NCBI GenBank assembly: GCA_012295275.1
Contig: CM022670.1
Location: 42,321,474-42,385,473, forward strand
DNA: 64,000 nt
Direction of reading: 5' to 3'
Origin: Chrysomallon squamiferum
Lineage: Eukaryota; Mollusca; Gastropoda; Neomphalida; Peltospiridae
The notes beneath the pieces were generated by a model. The model did no database searches. It was not told the origin of the DNA and was given only the letters and a program-made list of their open reading frames with translations. The position numbers and the translations under genes were made by a program. Shown piece after piece: positions 1 to 13,400 of the stretch (position 1 is its first letter; every line of letters begins with the position of its first letter).

Positions 1-143
1 ATTTTCAAGTTTCTGTGGATGGAAAAATGATTTGTTATTGACCGACATAAGAATCTGATAAACAAATCAAACAAAAAAGAACTGTCATTTTTTAATTATT
101 ATTATTGTAAGTGAGATGCTTTATAAGTGTTGTTTTAAACTAG

Positions 144-2234
144 GATCTACGACAGTTAAATCTGACAACAAATCGCGGCTACAGTGGAGGCCGGGCTGAG
201 AAAGGTGGCTGCTACATTGATACACAGGCTTCTATCTACATCTGCCCAGTGGCTGGCCTTGAAATGAATGGAAAATACAGGTAAAGTACCAGTCTACAGA
301 ACTTGTTTTTAGTTCTCCAGCAACAATCAGAAAATACTACACATTTGTTTGGTAATAAACAGAAAATATTACACAGTTAATGCTGTTATTAATATTATCA
401 TATGCAATTATTTAAATTATTATTTCTGATATTGAAAATTGGTTATATTCCACTGAAAGATACTTTTTGTTATTATGACAGATTTTGTTTCCCATGGTCA
501 TGTGGCTGTGTTATTTCTGAAAGAGCTCTGAAAGAAGTTCCTTCTAAAGTCTGTCACAAGGTATAATCTTTTTATAAGTTTGCACATGTGCTTTATATTT
601 TGTAATTTACTGATGTAATTTTATAATTTGTTATTCACTGATTTATATTACTGTTTGTTATTCACTGATGTATTTTACAATTTGTTATTCACTGATTTAT
701 ATTACAGTTTGTTATTTACTGATGTATTTTACAATTTGTTATTCACCAATTTATGTTACATTTTGTTATTTTCTGACATATTTTACAATTTCTTATTTAC
801 TGATGTATTTTGTCACTTACTGAGAAACTCATTTAATAATTTCTTATTACTGAAATGTAAATGTACATTGTATTTTCAGTGTGGTGTCAGTGTCTCTGAA
901 GACGACATTATCATTCTGAACCCGTCAGAGCAAGAGTTGGAGAAAATGAAAAATCAGATGGAGGCAAGACGTCTCAGAAACAGACGTGAAAAGGTTTAGT
1001 TTTTTTCTTTAGGAAGAGTTTTATTTACCTGCCTGTGTTTTTAAATATCTAAGATTTGAGAAAAGAAAAAAGATATAAATAAAAGTAAATTATTGGCAGA
1101 AAAATTATAATTCATAATAACATTTTCATTTAAACAGATCAGATTATTTGCAGATAAATAACAGAGATGGTTTGATAGATCTAGTTACAGTACATTTTTC
1201 TCAAAACATAAAAAATAAAATAGTGACTAAAACACTTCTCAAAATTGAAACAGAAAGTGCTTATTAACAAAAGTAGATTGTTTTAAATTTTTTGCTTTTT
1301 TCAGAAATCACGAAAAGCTGAGAAACACAAACTTGACAGTGGTGCAGCTGAAGGTAAGTAGTTGTTTGTAAAGTGATAATTTAGAACATTGTCACATAGA
1401 CAACTTTTACTTCATTGTAGATTTCTTTACCATTCTAAACATTAAATATCTGTAATACGGAATTACTTTTTTCGAAGGGATTTTAGGAAACTACAAATAT
1501 TTTACTGTCAGTTACACTATTTGAAAAAGTGTTTTGATAAAATTACAGCTTTGATAAAATTATAGGGTTTTTGGTTTACATGAAAAAATTACAGCTTTGT
1601 TGGTTTACATAATAAAATTACAGCTTTGTTGGTTTACATGATAAAATTACAGCTTTGTTGGTTTACATGATAAAATTACAGCTTTGTTGGTTTACATAAT
1701 AAAATTACAGCTTTGTTGGTTTACATGGTAAAATTACAGCATTGTTGGTTTACATGGAAAAATTACAGCATTGTTGGTTTCATATAAATTATCCAACACT
1801 GACACATAAACTGAAAGTAAAGGTGAAACCCTGCACTCTACTATTTAAAACAATCAGAAACAATTTTAATGTGTTAAAACCTGAAAATACATATGGTTTT
1901 ACGTAAAGGGCTATTAATACAATATTTTGCTTTGTTACAAGATGGACCAACAACCTCCAAACAGGAAAAGTTAACAGAATCACTAGTGACTGAAAACAAA
2001 ACATGCAATGGAACTTCAGGAAAATTGGTAACTGAATACAGATCAAAGTTAGCCAGTGGAAAAAGCGAAGACAAACTGTCCAGTGTTAAAACAGAAGACA
2101 GAACAAACAAAGTGAACGGGATACAACAGGATCCTGCAGCCAGCTCTGTGTATAAATCACTTTTCACTTCATCAGAGAAAGCAAAAAATCAGCAGAAAGC
2201 TCACTGGGTCACTTTCAATCCAATGTATTATTAA
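144..2234 (+). CDS. RTF2: Replication termination factor 2 (RTF2), 3' portion, 5 exons
   Basis: The visible coding exons are 144-280, 482-560, 880-993, 1305-1353 and 1942-2234. They join in frame to 223 residues plus TAA, and all junctions are GT-AG. The start codon and first exon or exons lie left of the window. RTF2 is a nuclear protein with a RING-like C2HC2-type zinc-binding region, known for handling stalled replication forks and linked to the spliceosome. Visible family marks are ICPVAGLEMNGKYRFCF, then SCGCVISERALKEV, then VCHKCGVSVSEDDIIILN, which carry the paired Cys/His ligands. A Lys/Arg-rich helix follows, then a low-complexity Ser/Lys/Glu tail, the YKSLFTSSEKA motif and the conserved C-terminus AHWVTFNPMYY. 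Vertebrate RTF2 ends in a very similar YKSLF...AHWVT block. The last 30 or so coding bases and the start of the 3' UTR are tandemly duplicated just downstream. It lies 2.2 kb upstream of LYPLA on the same strand. Confidence 0.93.
601..820 (+). repeat. 27-bp minisatellite in RTF2 intron
   Basis: About eight imperfect copies of a 27-bp unit containing TTTGTTATTCACTGAT lie between coding exons 482-560 and 880-993. The array starts about 40 bp after the donor at 561. Because the period is divisible by three, it produces a spurious open frame with repeated LLFTD peptides. Confidence 0.85.
1535..1785 (+). repeat. 29-bp minisatellite with acceptor-like TTACAG in every unit
   Basis: About eight copies of a 29-bp unit containing AAAATTACAGCTTTGTTGG lie in the last RTF2 intron, ending about 155 bp before the real acceptor at 1941. 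Each unit carries an AATTACAG string resembling a weak 3' splice site. No coding potential is seen. Confidence 0.85.
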
Positions 2235-2362
2235 TAACTAAATATCTCTGTGACACTCAATTTTATAAACTGTTAATAAACCTCACTGGGTCACTTTCAA
2301 CCCAGTCTGTTATTAATAAATAAATATCTCTGACATTCAATTTTATAAACTGCTAATAAATA
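2202..2362 (+). repeat. Tandem duplication of the RTF2 C-terminal codons and 3' UTR
   Basis: An approximately 80-bp segment beginning in the final RTF2 codons (CTCACTGGGTCACTTTCAA) and running through the stop into the 3' UTR is repeated immediately at about 2282-2362. Both copies contain the AAATATCTCTG string, an AATTTTATAAACTG string and a TAATAAA-type poly(A) signal. The second copy is noncoding because the first copy already ends the frame. Confidence 0.8.
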
Positions 2363-4423
2363 TCAGTCACTGACTTGCAATCTTATAAACTATTCAGAGA
2401 TGTTCAGACTTGTAAAATATTAATATTTGCTGATGAGATAGAATTCTGTTATTATGTTGTTAAAGATGACTTTCAACTAGGTGTACCATGAGTAAATTAA
2501 CTTTATTACACAGCTACTACACATTTCACTTGGTGACTTTAACCCAGTGCAAGTATCAATGTGTGCTATTGAGAGAGGTTATTATTAACTGACGTTTGTG
2601 TCAACATGTCGACATGTACTATTGACATTGCTTGTAACTGTCAACACATTAAAAGAAATTATTTGTGAATGTCAGCATGTTTGTACACTGTCAACATGTA
2701 CTATTAAGACAGGTTACAAATAATGTCTGTGTACTATTAAGAGGTTATTTGTAACAGTATAAACATATATTTGTAATAAAAGTTATATGCAAGTGTCAAT
2801 ATATACTTTTAAGAGAGCTTACATGTAATGTCAACTTGAACTATTGAGATGTTTCTTAAAGTGTGAATTGTAAGAACACACATACACACACACACACACA
2901 TACAATTTTAATGTTGAATAATTTGTTTCAATAAATAAATAAAATTTTGTTTTTGTTGACATATATTTTATTTTTATTTTACATTCAAGTCAAGTTGAAT
3001 AAGAACAAAAATGAGTTTTATAATAACAATCTTTGTTAGTTTCAAGTACATTTCACTTGCTAATAAAAGTGATAAATTCAAAAATAATGAAATAATACCA
3101 TATATACATTTCATCATGTTCACATTATAGAAATTAAAAACAACAACCCCCACCCACAATTTTATATGGCCTTTTGTAAATTCTAGACACATACAAAATA
3201 ATAAATATTTACAGTTGCTGGTACAATATTACACACCTCTTTGTCGTTATATATTAATAACATACATACAACATTAGAAATAATATTGTATAAGTAGTAA
3301 ATATTGAAAATGTGCCCCCCCTCCACACACACACAAATAATCATTAAAAAACAAATTATTATTTAGTGTTGAAATTAGTTATTAAAAGGAAAATTCTGGA
3401 AAGTGTCACCTATAATTAAGCTGCAGCTTACTTAAATACAGTAGCAGTTGAATATTTACAGATTCCCTTGCTATAGAAGTTATACTAGCTAAAAGCGGAG
3501 AAAGAGCTAAACACACGTGAAGTCACTGAAGATGTAATAATATGAAGATATATTAAAAAAAAATTAATAAGTCTGCCAAATGTCAGAAAATTTTAAAACT
3601 GAAACCACAACAAAATTGAGAAATACCGACAACAAACTAAAAGGAGTGAAATTTTCTTTAAAAAATAATGAATTGTAGGGAATAAATTCAGAAATAACGA
3701 TAATAGAGCCAAAAATATTTATAATACAGATTAGAACAATTTCATAAATTTAAAATAATTTCGCAGTTATATTTATTTTATTTATTTATTTAAATCTGAA
3801 TTATTTGTCAGTGGTTTCGGGTTCGGTCGATTTTCTGGTCAATTGTCGTTAGAAATTAATACTTCCGGCTGCTGACTACTGTTGCAAGTGAAACTATTTT
3901 CCAATTTTTCATTTACATTTCTATTTCAAATGTAGCTATTATTATCATCAAAACAAGGCAAAACAAACAAAACAAATTAAAATAAATAAATATTATAAAA
4001 CAAAATAGTAACAACAGTTAATAGTAAAAAATACAAAGAGAAAATAAATCACTGATATTATTGTTAGTTATATAAATTAAATGAACACTTTCAAACTCCT
4101 CTGTAGTCACTAGATCCAATAATAACAAGTTTCGCCAAATATGACGTTTTAGCTAATGTTACAAAAATAATAATAATAAATAAATAATAATAATATAGCA
4201 TTATAACTTAGTTATCATAGCAGAGGGCTGACTTAAAAATGAAAGTGGTTTTGTAACGTACAGTTTTATTGAAATCTCGCTAAATCGCGTGTACCTTTAT
4301 TGACTTGTAGACCGATTATTCTTGTGTATAAATTATAAGTGAAGTCGTCAAACTGTTGTTTTCTTTGCTTTCAGATATATATATATATTTTAATTTAGCG
4401 TGTATGCATCTAGCAGACTGTTT
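2363..4423. other. RTF2-LYPLA intergenic region and LYPLA 5' UTR
   Basis: No gene was recognised. From 2540 to 2880 there are loosely repeated GTCAACATGTACTATT-like strings and a short CA run near 2880-2901. The rest is AT-rich simple sequence. A strong pyrimidine tract plus CAG at 4360-4374 looks like an acceptor for the LYPLA 5' UTR exon, so LYPLA transcription should begin further left. Confidence 0.5.
3861..3868 (-). promoter_or_regulatory. ETS/GABP-type site, candidate LYPLA promoter
   Basis: ACTTCCGG is the reverse complement of the ETS/GABP consensus CCGGAAGT. It lies about 560 bp upstream of the thioesterase start codon, in the most CpG-containing part of an otherwise AT-rich intergenic stretch (3825-3890). 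A housekeeping promoter here is an inference. Confidence 0.3.
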
Positions 4424-7400
4424 ATGGGCCAAAGTTCTTCTCAAGCGATGTCACAGCCTATAATCATTGCTGCTAGGGCACAACATACAGCTTCGGTAAG
4501 TAAAATGCTGTGATTCACAGCTTCTCGGATACATCATGATCATACTGTGACAGTGATACTGTTTTATTAGTCACTAACTATTATGATCGAAACCTAAGCC
4601 TGCCGCTGTATAGCATATAGGGCTTATATTTGGTGAAAGAATGATTCAGTAATGTAACTGTTTAGATTCACCCTTTGTAACGTTTGTTTAGTTATAATAT
4701 TAGCAGAGACTTTACTCAGTGTTATTACTATTAATGTTCTGCTAATATTTTTATGTTATTGTTTTTAAATTATTGTTATTTTATTTATTATTATCATTTT
4801 TTATACTGCTAGTGCAATTCTAAAAAGGTCATATAAAACAGTATAATCTTGTCATAGTTGTCAGATGAACCAGTAATTTCATTATTAATTCAAGCAGCCA
4901 TGCTTTGTAACCAGAACAAGATTTTAAGACAAGTACATGGCATTTTATTATAAACTCATGGGAAAAGAATTTTACTAGTTTAAAACTGAAAATTAAGAAA
5001 AAACGGGTTAAGACTAAATCAAATCAAAATACATAGCCCAAATACTGTATGCAGGAAATTATAGTAGACTGGTGGACACATTGGGGGTAGTGCCAAAAAA
5101 AAAAAAAAAAAGAGGACATTTTCTATGGACAAACATGCAGTTAAGTTATACAAAAACAAAATTAATAATAATAAATAAATAAATAATGGATTAAAAGGCA
5201 TGTCAGATGTCCTCAGTGATTAAAAAATAAAATAAATAAATGAATAAATAAAATGTAATAGATAAAATAAATTAAAATAAAATCACCACAGGAATATCAT
5301 GACTAACAGCAGAAGAGCACAAGCAAGCCCTTGGTATGCTTGACATAGTAAACATGCACATGACAAGAATTGCACTGTTTCTGTGAAGAACTTTGCAGAC
5401 TGATAGAGCAGACATGAAATAAGACAGGCAGATACAGGGTAACCAAGCCCTATGACAACCAGTATTTGCATACCTTGAATCTCTGGTGATATTGGCTACT
5501 GCAAACAACATAATCAGCAGGGAATGGTTTAGGTCACAAGTTAGTAATGGACTCTCAGAACAATGTCTGACAGAGTGAAAACATTACTGACAGTGCATTG
5601 TTGACATTGAAGTTGAGACAGAACAACTAGGTACAAACACTGCCAGTCACTCAGTGTGCTGCTGTGGGCTGTGTAAACCACTGCATGTGTAATGTCTGGT
5701 AGATGTGTGGCCTGGTGTTGAACCATTCAGTTTGGAACAACAGAAACTTCTGTGCTAGGTGTTAGGTAAATCTCTAACATATCCAGATAAATGTTTGCTG
5801 TGAACTCAGTGAAAAAGAAATGACCTTTAACCATGTTACGAATTAATCTACACCACATATTCACTTTAACAGCAGCATATCTGTTAGTATATTGTTATTT
5901 ATACTTTGAAAACAAGGGTAATGGACATCTACCATGATAAAGAGATGAAAACTTGATGTGAAATCAAATACTGTTTAGATGTTCTCTAGGTAGAAAAAGG
6001 AGTACAGGTACCAGACCAATTATCCAGACTCCTTGGGGTCTGAGGCAATCTGGATCTCTGGATTTCAAGGCATCTAAATATATAAATAATAAGGCATAAA
6101 CATTTTAAAATTAAAAACAGAAAGACAATTGACGATAGACAACTGTGGCAACTTGACACATAAACAATGTAGTTTAGGTCTGGTGAGGAGAACACCCACA
6201 TTTGAAATGTCCTGAAAATAGCGTTGGGAAAAAACTTCGGTTTTCTGTTCTTTCTGGATTTCGGGATGCTGAATAATTGGTCCGGTACCTGTACATGTTC
6301 ATGAATACAATTAAAAAAAAATAAAAAATGAAAATATGTTAACACCTCCACATGTTTGTATCTGTCATATACTTTGTGTAATAAATGTTTAGAATCAGGG
6401 AAATGCCTAATGGTTATCCGGTATAGGGTCATTCCGTGTCAAATCACCCAATGGGTTAAACCCGACCATCTCAGATTTTTTATCAAACTTGGTATACTTG
6501 TTGACTGGGATCCCACAGCACCAAATCTGAAATATTAGCCCAATCGGATCAGTGGTGTGGGAGATAAGGCCCAACATTTACCTTTTGACCTTTGCTATGA
6601 CCTTGCAATTGACCGTGTGGATCACGTGACCTTCAGATGACCTTTATTTAAATTTAATCTCCCACAACTTAACTAAAACATATGAAAGTTTCCTGGGTGT
6701 AATATTTTTTGTTTAGCCACAATATAGATTTAAAAAATGCACATACATGAAAATAACACCTTTTCAGCCGATTAACTAAAACCTGAATGATCAATTCTGG
6801 ATGCTAGGAATCACTATCTCTTTTTATTTCCCGGACATATTCTACTGTTCTCGTCACTTTCATAAAACTGGACTATTTCCTCCTTCAATTCATTTGACAG
6901 AACTTTCCCTTGTTTCTTATCAATTGCTTATTAATTTTCTTGTTTTTAAATCCCTGTTAATTATTATTGTCTAAACCAAACTAAGCCATTGCTTAATTAA
7001 ATGGACCAGAAATATTGAAATCTGTTTTTCTTAGATCTTTAAGCTTTAGCAGGAATTATTCTTTCATTATATTTGATTTTCTTATTACTGTTTATTTTTA
7101 AAAGACATATTCAGTTTTTATAAGTGATTTTTTTTTTCTTCCAGGATTATTCCTGCTCTTGTTAATGTACAGTATTTTATTATTGTTTGTTATTACTGTT
7201 TATTTTTATTTTATTCAAATTGCAACATAATTTTTTAAGGTTTTATAAGAGAATTACTCTGTTGATCTTGGTTAATTGATAGATAATTGTTATTTATTGT
7301 TAGAAAATTGTAGAAATATCTGAGAGAGGGAAGTTGGAGAGTTAAGTCTATAGAATAGGTGTATAATTTTAGCAATAATAATAATAACAACAACAACAAA

Positions 7401-10400
7401 ATACAACAATAATAATAGCAAACTAATAATAATGGCAATAACAATAGCAATAATTATAAAAAAAAAAAAAAAAAAAAAAATTTGAAAGATGTACTCATTC
7501 ACATAGTCAGATGCATATAGAAAGAGAAAGATCAATCGAACAACAGAGATAGTTCTTTTATAAAATAAATGTCAGCTTCATCTTCTGAATGATGCTGTAC
7601 AAGTTCAGGAACATGTTGAAGAAAAGAGAAATTCAAGAAGTCTGAATCCTACCCAGAGCGTGTGCAAATCTTGACTTTGTCACCCTTTACCATTGAAAGG
7701 ACAATGAATGAATTTAAACAACGAATTACCTTATGAAAAAAAGCTGTGTGGTGAAGAAAGAGAAAGTGATTCTATCCCTCTGTGATAAGAAACAAGGGAA
7801 AGTTCTGTCAAATGAATTGAAGGAGGAAATAATCCAATTTTATGAAAGTGATGAGAACAGTAGAATATGTCCGGGAATGAAGGATACAGTGAACATTTGA
7901 AACAGATGGTGAGAAGGTTAAGCATCAGATTGGCCCAGTAGTTCCTGAGATATGAGGGTTCAAAGGTTGGTGGTCACACCCATTTTTGTCAAAAATCTCA
8001 AAATTCGATGGGCCATATCTCCCACACCACTGATCTGATTGGGCTAATATTTCAGATTTGGTGCTGTGGGATCCCAGTCAACAAGTATACCAAGTTTTAT
8101 AAAAATCTGAGACGGTTATGTTTAAATTTCTTTTTTTTGGGGGGGGGGGGGGATTTGACATGGAATGACCCTATTGTATAAATTTTATTTAATTAAAAGT
8201 TAAATAACTGTCTTTCACATCCTATGCAAAGCATGAAATAAAATTGATATATGAATTATTGTGATTACAAAACAATATATAGATATATCCTGATGACCTT
8301 GTTTTAATATTTTCAGTTGATCTTTCTACATGGCTTGGGAGATACTGGGTGAGTTTGAAATTTACTTTTTTATCAGTAGTTTTAATCATGTAATAATTTT
8401 ATGTTTAGTTATTGTTCTTTAGAGTGATTATTCTGTAGGAATTTTTGGTTTCCTATACAATTAAGTATTATTAAATATATTAACACTGGGATTTTATTTA
8501 TTTATTTGTAAGTTAATAATTTAAATTTTTTTCCCCCCCATATATCACCAAAATAGTGGGGTTTTTTTGTTCAGGTTAAAGATACATTTAATATATTTTC
8601 TGATTCATTAGGTGATGCACCTTTTGAAAAAATACATCTTTGAATATTTCTTTTCTAATTTTTAAATTTTTGTTCTGTTTTACTGTTTGTGTCAATTTTT
8701 GTATACTTAGCACTCATCATTTTCTTTTGTATTTTAATTAAAATTTTAAAATAATTTTTCTAGTTTTTACTTGTTACTTTTTCTCATCACTTGTATGTTA
8801 CCGTTGTGGCTTTGGCAACATTCTGCATACTGACTAACACATTGTGAGATCTCTTATAGTAAAGCAGCATTGTCAGTGTTACTTGATGTGAATTTTGTTG
8901 TTTATTTTAGACATGGCTGGTCTGAGGGTTTGCGCAATCTCGAGTTACAAAACATGAGATGTGTCTGCCCAACAGCGTGAGTACTTGGTTAAGAATAGTT
9001 ATTGAAATGTGTTACACAGTGAGTACTTCATTAAGAATAGTTATTGAAATGTGTTACACTGTAAATACTTTGTTAAAAATAGTTATTGAACTGTGTTACA
9101 CAGTGAATACTTTGTAAAGAATAGTTATTAAAATGTGTTACACAGTGAGTACTTTGTTGACACTTTGGTGAGCACTCGATACACCTCAGGGTCAGCCAGG
9201 TGTTACTCACCAGACAGAAAGGGGATTTGAATTATTATTTTTTTTATTTTGATCACAAAAATAGCATCATCAGCATTCCAAAGTGTTAACAATAATTATT
9301 TGTATTATGTTTGTGTATATTTAAGTTGTTCTAACCTCACAATGAAATTATGAAGATCTGTAATGGTCAGTTTTTTAAAAACTGTTAAAACTGCATCGTG
9401 TAACTTGGAGTTTGCTGATTGCAGCCTAGATGACTTGTTTGAACTATTTGTTAAAAGTTTTTCTAACAAAGGTGAAACATGGTGGAAGATTTATAAAACT
9501 TACTTAAAACTGTCATTTAACACTTTGTCATTCATCTTGCAGCCCTTATAAACCTGTCACATTAAATGGAGGGATGATGATGCCATCTTGGTATGTAATC
9601 ATCTTGATTGTTCTAATATTTACCACAACCATGTTGTTTAAAATGAAGACTGTAAAATTTTATAATATCTGAAACAATTACTATCAATTTGAATTCATTC
9701 ATAGTTGTAGTATATCAACTTTTTATTAAAAATATTATTTCTGTTTCTTTAAAATTTAAAAAATAAAAATAAAAACAAATAAGCATGATTTTTAATTGTA
9801 TGTTTTCTTCAGTTAAAGAGAGTTTACTTCTGTTTAGGTTTGACATCAGAGGGCTATCACCAGATGCAGATGAAGATGAAAATGGTATAAAGGACGCATC
9901 CACCACATGTAAGTTTGTAAATGTAAATGTCAAGGTTGTTCATATACACAAGTATGTAAACTTGTTAAAGTGTGTATGTAAACTAGTTAAAGTGTGTATG
10001 TAAACAGGTTAAAGTGTATGTGTACACTGGTTAAAGTGTGTATATAAACTTGTTAAAGTGTGTATGTAAACTGGTTAAAGTGTGTATGTAAACTGATTAA
10101 AGTGTGTCTGTAAACTGGTTAAAGTGTGTATGTAAACTGGTTAAAGTGTGTATGTAAACAGGTTAAAGTGTATGTAAACCGGTTAGAGTGTGTATGTAAA
10201 CTGGTTAAAGTGTGTATCTAAACTGGATAAAGTGTATGTAAACTGGTTAAGTGTATTTAAAATTGTTAAAGTTTATATGTAAACTGGTTAAAGTGTGTAT
10301 GTAAACTGGTTAAAGTGTGTATATAAACTGGTTAAAGTGTATGTGTACACTGGTTAAAGTGTGTATATAAACTTGTTAAAGTGTGCATGTAAACTGGTTA

Positions 10401-13400
10401 AAGTGTATTTAAAATTGTTAAAGTGTATGTAAACTGGTTAAAGTGTGTATGTAAACTTGTTAAAGTGTATAAACTTGTTAAAGTGTGTATGTAAACTGGT
10501 TAAAGTGTGTATGTAAACTGGTTAAAGTGTGTATTTAAAATTGTTAAAGTGTGTATGTAAACTTGTTAAAGTGTATGTAAACTGGTTAAAGTGTGTATGT
10601 AAACTGGTTAAAGTGTGTATGTAAACTTGTTAAAGTGTGTATGTAAACTGGTTAAAGTGTATGTAAACTGGTTAAAGTGTGTATGTAAACTGGTTAAAGT
10701 GTGTATTTAAAATTGTTAAAGTGTGTATGTAAACTTGTTAAAGTGTATGTAAACTGGTTAAAGTGTGTATGTAAACTTGTTAATGTGTATAAACTTGTTA
10801 AAACTTGTGTATGTAAACTTGTTAAAGTGTGTATGTAAACTGGTGTGTATGTAAACTGGTTATAGTGTGTATATAAACTGGTTAAAGTGTATGTTAAAGT
10901 GTGTATGTAAACTGTTAAAGTGTAAAAACTGGTTAAAGTGTATATTAACTGGTTAAAGTGTATGTGTAAACTTGTTAAAGTGTGTGTAAACTGGTTATAG
11001 TGTGTATATTAACTGGTTAAAATGTGTGTGTAAACTTGTTAAAGTAAAGTATGTATGTAAACTGGTTAAAGTGTATGTGTAAACTTGTTAAAGTGTGTAT
11101 ATTAACTGGTTATAGTGTGTATATAAACTTGTTAAAGTGTATATTAACTGGTTAAAGTGTATATAAACTTGTTAAAGTGTATATTAACTGGTTAAAGTGT
11201 ATGTGTAAACTTGTTAAAGTGTATATTAACTGGTTAAAATGTGTATGTAAACTGGTTAAAGTGTGTATATTAACTGGTTATAGTGTGTATATAAACTTGT
11301 TAAAGTGTGTATGTAAACTGATTAAAGTGTGTAAACTGGTTAAAGTGTGTATATTAACTGGTTAAAGTGTATGTGTAAACTTGTTAAAGTGTATGTAAAC
11401 TGGTTAAAGTGTGTATATTAACTGGTTAAAGTGTATGTGTAAACTGGTTAAAGTGTGTATATTAACTTGTTAAAGTGTGTATGTAAACTGGTTAAAGTGT
11501 GTATGTAAACTGGTTAAAGTGTGTATTTAAAATTGTTAAAGTGTGTATGTAAACTTGTTAAAGTGTGTATGTAAACTTGTTAATGTGTATAAACTTGTTA
11601 AAGTGTGTATGTAAACTTGTTAAAGTGTGTATGTAAACTGGTTATAGTGTGTATATAAACTGGTTAAAGTGTGTATATTAACTTGTTAAAGTGTGTGTAA
11701 ACTGGTTAAAGTGTGTATATTAACTTGTTAAAGTGTATGTGTAAACTTGTTAACGTGTGTGTAAACTGGTTATAGTGTGTATTAACTGGTTAAAATGTGT
11801 GTGTAAACTTGTTAAAGTGTATGTAAACTGGTTAAAGTGTATGTGTAAACTTGTTAAAGTGTGTATATTAACTGGTTATAGTGTGTATATAAACTTGTTA
11901 AAGTGTGTATATTAACTGGTTAAAGTGTATGTGTAAACTTGTTAAAGTGTGTATATTAACTGGTTAAAATGTGTGTGTAAACTTGTTAAAGTGTGTATGT
12001 AAACTGGTTAAAGTGTGTATGTAAACTGGTTAAAGTGTGTATATTAACTGGTTATAGTGTGTATATAAACTTGTTAAAGTGTGTATGTAAACTGGTTAAA
12101 GTGTGTGTGTAAACTTGTTAATGTGTATAAACTTGTTAAAGTGTGTATGTAAACTGGTTAAAGTGTGTATGTAAACTTGTTAAAGTGTATGTAAACTTGT
12201 TAAAGTGTGTGTATAAACTTGTTAAAGTGTGTGTGTAAACTTGTTAAAGTGTGTGTAAACTTGTTAAAGTGTGTGTATAAACTTGTTAAAGTGTGTATGT
12301 AAACTGGTTAAAGTGTGTGTATAAACTGGTTAAAGTGTGTATGTAAACTGGTTAAAGTGTGTATGTAAACTGGTTAAAGTGTATATCAACTGGTTAAAGT
12401 GTGTATGTAAACTGGTTAAAGTGTGTATGTAAACTGGTTAAAGTGTGTATATAAACTGGTTAAAGTGTATGTAAACTGGTTAAAGTGTGTATATAAACTG
12501 GTTAAAGTGTGTATATAAACTGGTTAAAGTGTATGTAAACTTGTTAAAAGTGTGTATGTAAATGGTTAAAGTGTATGTAAACTGGTTAAAGTGTGTATGT
12601 AAATGGTTAAAGTGTATGTAAACTGGTTAAAGTGTGTATGTAAACTGGTTAAAGTGTATGTAAACTTGTTAAAGTGTGTATATTAACTGGTTAAAATGTG
12701 TGTGTAAACTTGTTAAAGTGTGTATGTAAACTGGTTAAAGTGTATGTGTAAACTTGTTAAAGTGTGTATATTAACTGGTTAAAATGTGTGTGTAAACTTG
12801 TTAAAGTGTGTGTGTAAACTGGTTAAAAGTGTGTATATAAACTGGTTAAAATGTGTATGTAAACTTGTTAAAGTGTGTATGTAAACTGGTTAAAGTGTGT
12901 ATGTAAACTGGTTAAAGTGTGTATATTAACTGGTTAAAGTGTGTATATAAACTTGTTAAAGTGTGTATGTAAACTGGTTAAAGTGTGTATGTAAACTGGT
13001 TAAAGTGTGTATATTAACTGTTATAGTGTGTAAACTTGTTAAAAGTGTGTATGTGTATAAAAGTGTGTTAAACTTGTTAATGTGTATAAACTTCTTAAAG
13101 TAAAACTGGTTAAAGTGTGTATGTAAACTTGTTAAAGTGTATGTAAACTTGTTAAAGTGTGTGTATAAACTTGTTAAAGTGTGTGTGTAAACTTGTTAAA
13201 GTGTGTGTAAACTTGTTAAAGTGTGTGTATAAACTTGTTAAAGTGTGTATGTAAACTGGTTAAAGTGTGTGTATAAACTGGTTAAAGTGTGTATGTAAAC
13301 TGGTTAAAGTGTGTATGTAAACTGGTTAAAGTGTATATCAACTGGTTAAAGTGTGTATGTAAACTGGTTAAAGTGTGTATGTAAACTGGTTAAAGTGTGT

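Larger units (their letters stand above)
4496..8316 (+). other. LYPLA intron 1 (3.8 kb), host of two inverted-repeat elements
   Basis: This is the intron between the N-terminal exon and the LIFLHGLGDT exon. It contains a poly(A) run near 5096-5111, two TA-flanked inverted-repeat elements (6005-6291 and 6426-8171) and a poly(A) run at about 7459-7480. Short open frames here are not family-like and are judged noncoding. Confidence 0.6.

Noticed and set aside
628-999. 123-codon open frame with repeated LLFTD/YNLLFT peptides
   Set aside because: It translates a 27-bp minisatellite in an RTF2 intron and only by chance runs into the real exon at 880.
5986-6432. 148-codon minus-strand open frame
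   Set aside because: It spans a pogo-like MITE and the edge of another element, with no family motifs; its composition follows AT-rich DNA.
11177-11365. KCVCKLVKV-type open frame inside the 3.9-kb array
   Set aside because: It is a pure translation of the TATGTAAACTGGTTAAAGTG repeat.
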